A stretch of 12,198 nt of DNA, from the NCBI GenBank assembly GCA_934343805.1, contig CAKRIN010000041.1, positions 1-12,198 on the forward strand, read 5' to 3'. The position numbers and the translations under genes were made by a program. Positions 1 through 6,400 of the stretch are shown one piece after another (the first letter of the stretch is position 1; each line of letters begins with the position of its first letter). This DNA is from an uncultured Lachnospira sp. (lineage in GTDB: Bacteria > Bacillota > Clostridia > Lachnospirales > Lachnospiraceae). Below the pieces are notes generated by a model, which searched no databases, was not told the DNA's origin, and saw only the letters and a list, made by a program, of their open reading frames with translations.

Positions 1-14
1 AAATAGTTGAGAAT

Positions 15-421
15 ATGAAGAAGAAAGGATATTACGAATACGACCCTGTTATCTATCCAAGAATGTTATGTGTCGCTATTGGCATGAACCAAGAAGACGC
101 TAATAAGTGTTTTGAAGGTAGAAATGGCGAGGTTTTGAAAGTTGATTTCTCTAATTCTGACGCAATGACCTACGATAGTGTTAGAGAAAAGGCGAATAAG
201 AAGCTTTGTTCATTTATTAATTTTGAAAGCAAGGCTTCTATGAGGATGGGGGGGGTTGCTGCCACGAGGCTTCTCACGCCTGCGATGCCATAGAGGATGC
301 TATCGGCATGGAACACGGCGGCGAGCCTTCTGCCTACCTGATTGGTTGGATTGCCTCTTGCATCAACAAGGCTCTTCTTGGTATTGGAGATTTCGTTGAA
401 ATTAAAGATAAGGAGGAATAG
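15..421 (+). CDS. HExxH zinc-metallopeptidase-like phage protein, interrupted by a -1 frame change in a G8 run
   Basis: The ATG at 15 opens a frame that ends at 293. Its last 15 or so residues look non-coding, while the -1 frame after the G8 run at 248-255 continues to a TAG at 419-421. Joined, the product is about 135 residues. The N-terminal part (to residue 78, ending SMRM) has a short YPR-containing strand region. The C-terminal part begins with CCHEASHACD, an HExxH zinc-site motif, followed by GMEHGGEPSAYLIGWI, whose glutamate could be the third ligand as in gluzincin-like sites. I infer a small peptidase-like fold; substrate and true activity are unknown. The frame change falls just before the zinc site, so without it the 92-residue product has no active site. 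It may be programmed frameshifting, phase variation, decay or a base-count error in the run. It leads the plus-strand operon and ends 3 bases before the next start. Confidence 0.6.
248..255 (+). other. G8 homopolymer, candidate -1 slippery site or variable tract
   Basis: Eight consecutive Gs follow an in-frame AT. Read from the ATG at 15, the codons are ATG (246-248), GGG and GGG, so G_GGG_GGG at 248-254 is in the X_XXY_YYZ phase needed for a -1 slip. A slip restores the HEASH-containing frame. A run of 6 or 9 Gs would do the same. About 10 bases downstream, 265-284 can form a short hairpin (CGAGGC against GCCTGCG with one bulged G, loop TTCTCAC). Such a tract is unusual in DNA of this base composition. 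Confidence 0.55.
411..416 (+). promoter_or_regulatory. Strong Shine-Dalgarno site (AGGAGG) that fixes the start at 425
   Basis: AGGAGG lies 8 bases before the ATG at 425, inside the last codons of the upstream gene. Most other starts in the window have no comparable site, so it supports 425 rather than the TTG at 468 or ATG at 492 as the true start of the next gene. Confidence 0.65.
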
Positions 422-424
422 ATT

Positions 425-773
425 ATGAAACCGATTATAGTAATAGAACTTCCTTTGGGAATGTGCATTGATAGAGAAATCACAGAACCTTATGGCTACG
501 ATTTTTTTCTATGGAGACGAGAACATCGAAGCTCAGTGGAAGAAACTGGAAGAACTTCGAGAAACTGGCGGTGTCATTATAGTTCATCCAAGCTCTACTA
601 GCGCAATTCGAGAGATTCTTAACCCTTATATTAGCGGTAATGGATTTATCAAAGAATGTGGTTTGCAAAATGTTCATACAAAAGAACATGGTGATTTTTG
701 TATTATCCTTTTTCATAACCCATCAGACGTTATGGCTCATAGAGCTTTTTGTTTGAATAGTAAAAATAAATAG
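425..773 (+). CDS. Small unrecognised phage protein, apparently frameshifted at a T7 run
   Basis: Starting at the ATG at 425 (AGGAGG 8 bases upstream), the first frame reads MKPIIVIELPLGMCIDREIT, plausible as a beta-strand N-terminus, but stops at 601 after 58 codons. After the T7 run at 502-508 that frame becomes rich in Arg and Ser and looks non-coding. The +1 frame then reads YGDENIEAQWKKLEELRETG and stays open to the TAA at 771-773. Removing one T joins them into a product of about 115 residues. The alternative is two overlapping genes, the second starting at ATG 492 with no visible ribosome site. I do not recognise a family. The C-terminal half has an amphipathic helix followed by strand-like segments (GGVIIVHPSS, FCIILFHN). 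It lies between the metallopeptidase-like gene and the DUF3310 gene. Confidence 0.5.
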
Positions 774-776
774 TTT

Positions 777-1280
777 ATGATTAAGAAAGAAGATATTAAG
801 GTTGGGCTGCGATTTTATATCACACGTAATGATTGCTTAAAATGCAACTTTGACCCGATGTGTGTTCATGATAATAGCCCTATTCTATTCAGTATAGATA
901 GAAAGGACGGTGTTACGTGGTTATGCACATCTGTTAGTTTTGACAATAAACTTTTTAATTATTTTGATACAGATAGCATAATGAAGTATGGTCAAAAATT
1001 CGATATAGTAACGAAAAATGAAGGAGAAACCGCAAATGGAAAGTCAGAGCAAGTGTCTCACCCATCCCATTATTCGTGGTTGAAGGATTTGTGCGGTGTT
1101 GAACCACTAGATATTTGCAGACACCTTGACTTCAATACAGGGAATGCTATCAAGTATCTTTTGCGCAAGGATAAGGTGGATGGCAACAAAACAAAGACCG
1201 AGAAGCGCATCGAGGACTTGCGTAAGGCAGTGTTTTATATTCAAGACGAAATAAAATTATTGGAACATGGAACAGACTGA
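777..1280 (+). CDS. DUF3310-domain phage protein
   Basis: A 167-residue protein with a clear DUF3310 domain at about residues 95-160: HPSHY (95-99), EPLDICRHLDF (109-119), GNAIKYLLR (122-130) and EDLRKAVFYI (146-155). DUF3310 is widespread in phages and is sometimes described as nucleotide-kinase-like, but its function is not established. The first 85 residues form a separate N-terminal region with C20, C23, C29 and H31, a spacing that could hold a metal, and a GVTWLC segment. A short linker (EGETANGKSEQ) joins the parts. The ATG at 777 lies 3 bases after the previous stop (tagtttATG). The gene ends inside the next small gene (14-base overlap), which suggests translational coupling. The domain assignment is firm; the role in the host cell, perhaps nucleotide metabolism or takeover, is inference. 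Confidence 0.85.
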   Translation: MIKKEDIKVGLRFYITRNDCLKCNFDPMCVHDNSPILFSIDRKDGVTWLCTSVSFDNKLFNYFDTDSIMKYGQKFDIVTKNEGETANGKSEQVSHPSHYSWLKDLCGVEPLDICRHLDFNTGNAIKYLLRKDKVDGNKTKTEKRIEDLRKAVFYIQDEIKLLEHGTD

Positions 1281-1410
1281 TTACACTTGCAAGGATTGTT
1301 TCTTCTTCAAAGATGGGGTTTGCAATGACCCTAATGAGGTTAGATTTACTTCTGAGGAGAATCCATCTTGCATTAGTTTCGAGTACAAAACGATTGTAGA
1401 ACAAAAATAA
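1267..1410 (+). CDS. 47-residue four-cysteine (zinc-ribbon-like) protein
   Basis: The ATG at 1267 lies within the last codons of the DUF3310 gene and the frame runs to a TAA at 1408-1410. The product has cysteines at residues 8, 11, 19 and 35 (YTCKDCFFFKDGVCND, then PSCISFEY). C-x2-C-x7-C-x15-C is typical of small zinc-binding or treble-clef-like proteins in phages. The codon choice and the regular cysteine spacing argue that it is real despite its length. The 14-base overlap with the upstream gene suggests co-translation. No specific partner can be named. It could bind DNA or RNA, or simply be a metal-stabilised adaptor. Confidence 0.7.
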   Translation: MEQTDYTCKDCFFFKDGVCNDPNEVRFTSEENPSCISFEYKTIVEQK

Positions 1411-1420
1411 ATATATAGTT

Positions 1421-1996
1421 ATGGCTAGAATTGCAAAAAAGAAGACTGTTGACAACAATGCAGGTCTGCTTAAAGTTGTTGTAGGAATCAACAAAAAAGA
1501 TGTTGAAAGCGTTACCGACTTCGGTCATTTTTTCATCGTAATTTTGAAGGATTGTGCTATTTTCCACACACATATTGGATTTGAAGCACGTTTTAAGCGT
1601 TGGGGCGGTGTTGATATGGAAGGACACGCGCTTACCACTACAACATTCGCGTGGCTTGAAAATCTTGTCGCGATGAAGAACGAAGTAAAGGGGAAAGAAA
1701 ATGATATTTTCCCTGAGACAGATGTTACTTATCAGGATATGCTTGATAGTATGGTTATCATCACAGAAGCCAACATTACTCATCCGATTACAGCGTTCAC
1801 TGATGCAGATGATGCTGCAAAGTTCGCAAAGAACAAGATGGATTACCTCGGTCGTATGCAGAAAGAGTTGGAAACTGTAATGAATACTCCAGTTTCCGAA
1901 GAGACAGAGGAAGACTTGAAGAAGAATTTTGAGCACGGTCAGCAAGCAATATTGGCAGAGCAGGCAGCCGAGGCTCTTAATCAAGGAAAGGAATAG
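1421..1996 (+). CDS. Unrecognised phage protein, 191 residues
   Basis: Starts at the ATG at 1421 in an AT-rich leader (atatatagttATG) and ends 3 bases before the next gene. The N-terminus is basic (MARIAKKKTV). Residues 30-60 look beta-rich (FGHFFIVILKDCAIFHTHIGF), followed by a WGGVD segment. The middle (75-130) contains helices and the phrase IITEANITHPITAF. The C-terminal 50 residues are charged and helical, rich in Glu, Gln and Ala, and may be flexible or coiled-coil. There are no membrane segments or catalytic motifs that I recognise. Residues such as HTHIGF resemble conserved patches in hypothetical proteins of Bacteroidales phages, but I cannot name a family. Its place between a small zinc-ribbon-like gene and other small genes suggests an accessory early function. 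Confidence 0.8.
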   Translation: MARIAKKKTVDNNAGLLKVVVGINKKDVESVTDFGHFFIVILKDCAIFHTHIGFEARFKRWGGVDMEGHALTTTTFAWLENLVAMKNEVKGKENDIFPETDVTYQDMLDSMVIITEANITHPITAFTDADDAAKFAKNKMDYLGRMQKELETVMNTPVSEETEEDLKKNFEHGQQAILAEQAAEALNQGKE

Positions 1997-1999
1997 CTT

Positions 2000-2332
2000 A
2001 TGTATAATGAATGGTATATAGAACTGAAATACGGACTATTCCGAGATTACAGGATTGTAAGGATGTGTGATGCTAACGGAGTGAAGCGAGACGGTATCTT
2101 TATACCATTCATTCAGAACGGAATCAAATGGGATGGTGTAAAGGTTAAGAATCCTGTTCAATATCTAAAACCGATTTGGGCTGCCGCCGATGGTTCTAGA
2201 CTTCACAAGTTAGTTCCTATGGTTTCTATGGATTTCAGAAAAAAGATGGAAGATGCAGGTGTATTGTCACCAGATGATAAATATCCTTGCGATACGGTAG
2301 GTTACGTTTATAAAGATAAAAATAAGATATAA
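2000..2332 (+). CDS. Unrecognised small phage protein, 110 residues
   Basis: The ATG at 2000 follows a purine-rich AAGGAAAGGA (1983-1992) by 7 bases, a reasonable ribosome site, and lies 3 bases after the previous stop. The protein is basic and rich in aromatic residues (MYNEWYIELKYGLFRDYRIV at the start) and looks mostly beta-structured over residues 1-60, with repeated Gly-Ile/Val turns (GVKRDGIF, NGIKWDGVKV). The second half has a helix around DFRKKMEDAG and ends in a Lys-rich tail. No known domain or catalytic motif is visible. Context (small-gene operon, 5-base gap to the next gene) supports it as a true gene of unknown role. Confidence 0.75.
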   Translation: MYNEWYIELKYGLFRDYRIVRMCDANGVKRDGIFIPFIQNGIKWDGVKVKNPVQYLKPIWAAADGSRLHKLVPMVSMDFRKKMEDAGVLSPDDKYPCDTVGYVYKDKNKI

Positions 2333-2337
2333 CGGCT

Positions 2338-2685
2338 ATGATGTACTTAGGTAATGATACGATGAATAAGGTGGAGCGGATGGTTTGTGAACAAGTGAAC
2401 ACAGCTATGAGCATCGAGGAAAAGGAAGGAGTGAATGCAGACGATTTATATGTCGGCAATACTAACATTCCTTTTGCGAGAGCGGTAGCAAGGAACTTTG
2501 TTCTTGACGTTCTACACAATCGCTATGGGTTTTCCTATGCCGTTATTGCACAGCGCGCGGACATCAACGAGAAATCTGCTATGCGCTGTGTCCGCAAGTG
2601 CCACGAGCTTGTCGGGTACGATAAAACCTATGCGTATGTGAACACTTTAATTAACGATAGATTGAGAGAATGGTATGGGGAATAG
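2338..2685 (+). CDS. Small DNA-binding protein with a DnaA domain-IV-like helix-turn-helix
   Basis: A 115-residue protein. Residues about 46-92 (FARAVARNFVLDV, then GFSYAVIAQRADI, then EKSAMRCVRKCHEL) match the helix pattern of the DnaA C-terminal DNA-binding domain: a basic first helix with an AR-x-VA pattern, a central S-x-x-x-I helix and a recognition-type helix ending in RK. The DHTTV signature of true DnaA is absent, so DnaA-box binding should not be assumed. There is no AAA+ domain; the first 45 residues are a short helical/acidic extension. It is most likely a phage regulator or replication accessory factor. The start could be ATG 2338, 2341 or 2362; 2338 keeps the 5-base gap to the previous gene. 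The 3' end overlaps the next gene by 11 bases. Confidence 0.7.
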   Translation: MMYLGNDTMNKVERMVCEQVNTAMSIEEKEGVNADDLYVGNTNIPFARAVARNFVLDVLHNRYGFSYAVIAQRADINEKSAMRCVRKCHELVGYDKTYAYVNTLINDRLREWYGE

Positions 2686-3208
2686 CAATGAATTATTGAC
2701 GTTGAAGCGCAATGCCCTAAGATTGGGATTATGCGGAGAATATAAAGGGAAATGGGATTCTGCCGCGAGTAAGCGAGAATTGGTAAATATGGCTCTTGAT
2801 TCAAACGGAATTGAGTTTATGGCTGATTCCATTGCTTTCGGCTGGGGATTGTCAAAAGACTATCTTTTGAAAGAGTTTGGTGAGTTTGCCAATGGGTTCT
2901 ATCAATGTAACGAGCATGGATATACTAGTGAAATGTATATAGGTGCTCATGGAGTTATCAAAGCTCGCTCTACGATTATCCTTGTCGCGTACTGCAAGGA
3001 TTTGGAAATTGAAGTTCCTGAGAATATGGTTACTCGCATTTACGTGTGCGGAAAGAGTGATGTCCGCATCGAATGCAAAGGAAAATGCGACCTTATAGAG
3101 TACGGAGAAGACAACGATACAAAAATAATCGGCTATGATGGCGAAAAAATGACGCTAAGAACGATTTCTGTATCTGAGTGGAATAGTTATAAGGACGAAC
3201 AGAAATAA
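2675..3208 (+). CDS. Unrecognised two-part phage protein with a helical N-terminus and beta-rich C-terminus
   Basis: A 177-residue protein overlapping the previous gene by 11 bases, which suggests coupling. Residues 1-72 are mainly helical and contain LKRNALRLGLC, KWDSAASKRELVNMALD and a GWGLSKDYLLKEFG segment, reminiscent of a family of hypothetical proteins frequent in Bacteroidales phages. Residues 95-160 switch to short strands with repeating turns (IEVPENMVTRIYVCGKSDV, IECKGKCDLIEYG), like a short beta-solenoid or adhesin-like stack. Six cysteines are present but not in an obvious metal motif. Function is unknown. It is the last gene of the plus-strand operon and is followed by the convergence zone. 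Confidence 0.78.
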   Translation: MGNSNELLTLKRNALRLGLCGEYKGKWDSAASKRELVNMALDSNGIEFMADSIAFGWGLSKDYLLKEFGEFANGFYQCNEHGYTSEMYIGAHGVIKARSTIILVAYCKDLEIEVPENMVTRIYVCGKSDVRIECKGKCDLIEYGEDNDTKIIGYDGEKMTLRTISVSEWNSYKDEQK

Positions 3209-3276
3209 CGTCTTACGGCTCATTTAAATAGCAAAGTTTGGTAAAAGAATATTTATATTATTTTCTAATTTACAGA

Positions 3277-3292
3277 GTGTACAGCGGTACAC
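3277..3292. repeat. Perfect inverted repeat GTGTAC-AGCG-GTACAC
   Basis: Two 6-base arms pair perfectly around a 4-base AGCG loop. There is no T-run immediately after it on either strand, so it is not a normal intrinsic terminator. It could be a protein-binding site, an RNA 3'-end stabiliser for the upstream operon, or chance. Confidence 0.45.
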
Positions 3293-3353
3293 AGACATAA
3301 AGTGTAATTTTACTTTTTATATTAGTTAAGGTTTAGTTAGATTTATGTTGATT

Positions 3354-3390
3354 AAAAAGGGCAAGTTCAGTTGTGAAACCGAGCTTGCCC
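3354..3390 (-). terminator. Intrinsic terminator of the tail operon, possibly bidirectional
   Basis: GGGCAAG (3359-3365) pairs with CTTGCCC (3384-3390). The stem extends inward by three pairs (one wobble), one mismatch and three more pairs, closing on a GTGA loop (3373-3376) of GNRA type. Read on the minus strand the hairpin is followed by TTTTTAAT (complement of 3351-3358), a good U-tract, 27 bases past the tape measure stop. Read on the plus strand it is followed by taatttaata, a weaker tract, so it may also stop the convergent transcript. Confidence 0.85.
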
Positions 3391-3416
3391 TAATTTAATA
3401 TATAGAACACTGAAAA

Positions 3417-6400
3417 CTAATTCATGAATACCTTGATACCGTTTCTTCCTTGCTTGTGACCGCCCTTTACACAGCTAGCCAAGGTGTCGCGAATATCAGT
3501 AAGTATTGTTGTCTGCAATCTTAACTCAATGAGTACAGGACTGCTTGAAGTGTCTTGTGTTATCGCGTTGATACTATTGCCGAGCTTTTCTAACAGAGTG
3601 TCGCGGATGATACGGACATCTGCTTGCTGAGTGGCTACATAATATCGTAGGCTGTTGAGTATCGACTCCAACGCCTGTGCGGTTGATTCAGTTACAGACT
3701 GAATACCTTGTTGCAAAGCAGATATATTTGAACTGCCTTTTGGCTTATATCCTAATCCATCAACGAATGATTTTAACATATCTGAAACACCTTTCAGCTT
3801 ATCCTTTCCAGTTGTCATAATATTATCCAATTCAGCTTTAACCAAATTCAATCCGTTATTACCGCCCTCGCTTCCTTGCTCTACCGCATTGTCAATCTTT
3901 TTGAGTAACGGCTCTACCATCTTGCCAACAATACGTTGCGTAGCTTGCTTAACTATGAGGTTTTGTATATACTCATCGAATTTGTCGTTGAGTGCTTCGA
4001 GTGCATCGCTTCCCTCATTATAAGCATCAACCCAAGCCTTTGCGAACTCCTCTGCCGCCGACTTATAGTTAGCTTTTGTTCCGAATCCGCCAAGTTGCTC
4101 TGTAAGACTTTGTTCTGCCTCCTCGATAGCTTTATTGTTGGCTTCGATTTGCTTGCGGTACTCTTCAATCTTATCATTATCGGTCTTCTTCTTGTCTTGC
4201 TCTGCCTTTATCATTGATTCAAGGTTGGCATTCTGTGTTTTGAGATTCTTAACCATCTCATCATTGTATTTTGCCAAATGTTCAATATCAAAAGCATTAT
4301 CAATAGCATCTTTGAGGTCGCTGTATCTCTCTTGCAGTTTTTCAATCTCCTTTTGATGATTCTCAATCTGCTTTTGCAGCTTCTTGTCTTTTGTTCCCCA
4401 TCCGAATATGCCGCCAATAGTTTTTCCGATACCGCCGATAGTACCGATTGTTCCCTTTATGATTGAGAAAGGTCTGGTAATATCAATGCTTTCAAGAGAA
4501 GAACCAATCTTGCTAAGTCCATCTACAACTTCCGACATTTCGTCCGACATTTCGATGTTAGCACCCCAATCATTCAACGCATCGAACAATTCAGTAACAG
4601 AACTAGCCGCATCAGAGAAGTTTTGCCCGATAGTCTGAACTTGCTGCTGCAAAGTCTTTTGTAACTTCTGTCCGTTTCGTATCTGTTCTGCCTGCTTTTC
4701 TGTTATCTTGCCTTGCGCTACAAGCTGGTCTGTTATGGTACGAAGTCTCTCCTTGTCAATATCCCAAAGGATTCTTGCTTGGATGGCTTCTTTTGAAGCA
4801 ACACCATACTTTTTTACAGCATTATTGTAAGCAATTTCCGCATTTTGAACATCCTTATTCGCATTGCTTTGGTCGTTTTTCAATATTTGCTCCTTTTGGG
4901 TGGCATCAATATATTCTTCCTCTAGCTTTTTGCGCTGCTTGGCAAATTTCAGGTATTCCTTGAAATTCTTACCAATGTTACTATAAGGATTTCTCTCAAC
5001 AAGTAAAGCATCTATCTTGTTAATCTGTTCAACTATCTGTTTTAATTGCTCTGGAGTGAGATTTTTCAGAGAAGAACGCAATCCTTCAAGTCTCGCCTTC
5101 ATTGCAGTAAGCACGCGGTTTGATGTGTGGTCTAGATTCTCAAAGATAGAAATATACATATCGCTATTCTGAAAATCTTTCCAAGAATTGGAATCAGTCT
5201 TTGAAGCATATTGCTTATCAAGGTTATCTTGAAGCTGCTTCTGCAAGTCTTTGTTTTTGGCAATATTCGCATTGTTTTGGATTTTCTGCTTTTCCTCAAT
5301 GTACCACTTATCCAACTGCAACTGGTCTGAAAGCTGCGTCTTGTACGCCTTAATTAGCTCTTGCGCTTGATTAACTTGGTCTTGATAGACTTCCTTATCA
5401 AGCTTCTGCATCTGTGACGTGTATTCCTTTGCGACATCATCACCCCACTTTGTCTGGTCTTTACCCCATTTTGCTTCGAAATCGTCTGTAATAGACTTGC
5501 GCACATCATCGAATGATGAAGTTAAGTCTCCAAACATACTTTTGATAATGCTATCGGAAAGTCCTTCACCTTTGAGTTTCTTGAACAAATCGAGTTGGGA
5601 GAATGCTTCTTGTGCATTGTTCTTTGCATCGTCAAGTTGCTGCTTGAAATACTCTTCATCAATATCAAGACGGATTTCGGTAGCGTTGCGTAATGCGCTG
5701 CCACGTTTTCCGAGTTCCTTATATTGGCTTGCGAGATATTCAATCTTCTTCGCAATAGTCTGTCGGTCTGGAACAAAATCGTTTATGCTCATTCCGACAT
5801 TCTTTGCCGTCAACGCAAAGTGCTTACGAACATCGGCTGTAGCTTGCTCTTCGCCTTCGTATTTAATGAGTTTCTGATATTCAGAACTCATATCCTTCAA
5901 CAGAGAAATGCGCTCGTTGAGAATATCGCGTTGCGCCTTTTCTGCATCCTTTTGCTTTTTCTTATCATCTTTTTCAAATGGATTTTTGCCTCCTAACTGT
6001 GTATTCCAATACATGGCAGCCTCTTTTTGTTTTTGAGCATACTGCAATGCAAGTTGTTTTGTAAATACAGTCTGACTGTCAACCCATTGTCCGTTCCACT
6101 TTTCCTTGTTGCCAATATCAAGATAAGCACCTGTGAAGAATTTCTTAGTTGAACGCTGAATATTCTCTATTGTCTCTTGCCAATCTTTTGCAGATTTTTG
6201 GTAGCCATCAATAACTCCGTTGAGATTTTTTGGGTCTTTAACATCAACGCTGATTGTAATCTTGTTTTTGTTTGCAATATCCTGCAAGTCTTCAAGAATA
6301 GTCTTAATGGCACGTTCTGCCCCTTCTTTGCTTACATCGGATGGAAATTTTATGCCGTATTGTTTTTGCGCCACCCAATACAATAATCGCTTTTCGGTAT

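Larger units (their letters stand above)
3209..3416. other. Non-coding convergence zone between opposing operons
   Basis: About 208 AT-rich bases with no credible gene separate the plus-strand operon from the minus-strand tail operon. It holds two hairpins, listed separately, and an AT-rich weak stem around 3299-3318 (aaagt against acttt followed by Ts) that could help end plus-strand transcription. I see no convincing promoter in either direction, as expected for a point where two transcripts meet. Confidence 0.7.

Noticed and set aside
1..6. AAATAG at the left edge as the end of an upstream gene
   Set aside because: A single codon and a stop are too little to support a gene, though an upstream gene in the same operon is likely.
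468..773. Independent gene starting at TTG 468
   Set aside because: No ribosome site near 468, whereas AGGAGG sits before ATG 425 in the other frame. A frame change at T7 explains both frames better.
1373..1984. 203-residue open frame on the minus strand
   Set aside because: It lies wholly opposite well-formed plus-strand genes and has an unnatural Cys/Leu/Ile/Phe-rich composition, as expected for the antisense of acidic coding DNA.
3237..3270. Possible Bacteroidota-type promoter (TTTG plus TAnnTTTG spacing) in the convergence zone
   Set aside because: A TTTG is present but no good -7 element follows at the right distance, and a promoter pointing at a terminator between converging operons has no clear purpose.
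3299..3318. Weak AT-rich hairpin followed by Ts as a plus-strand terminator
   Set aside because: Only about five A/T-rich pairs, too weak to call alone. The GC-containing hairpin at 3354-3390 is the better candidate.
5419..5877. 152-residue open frame on the plus strand inside the tape measure gene
   Set aside because: Ser/Leu/Cys-rich antisense shadow of coiled-coil codons. Several similar plus-strand frames (3936-4217, 7620-7940, 9166-9450) have the same character.
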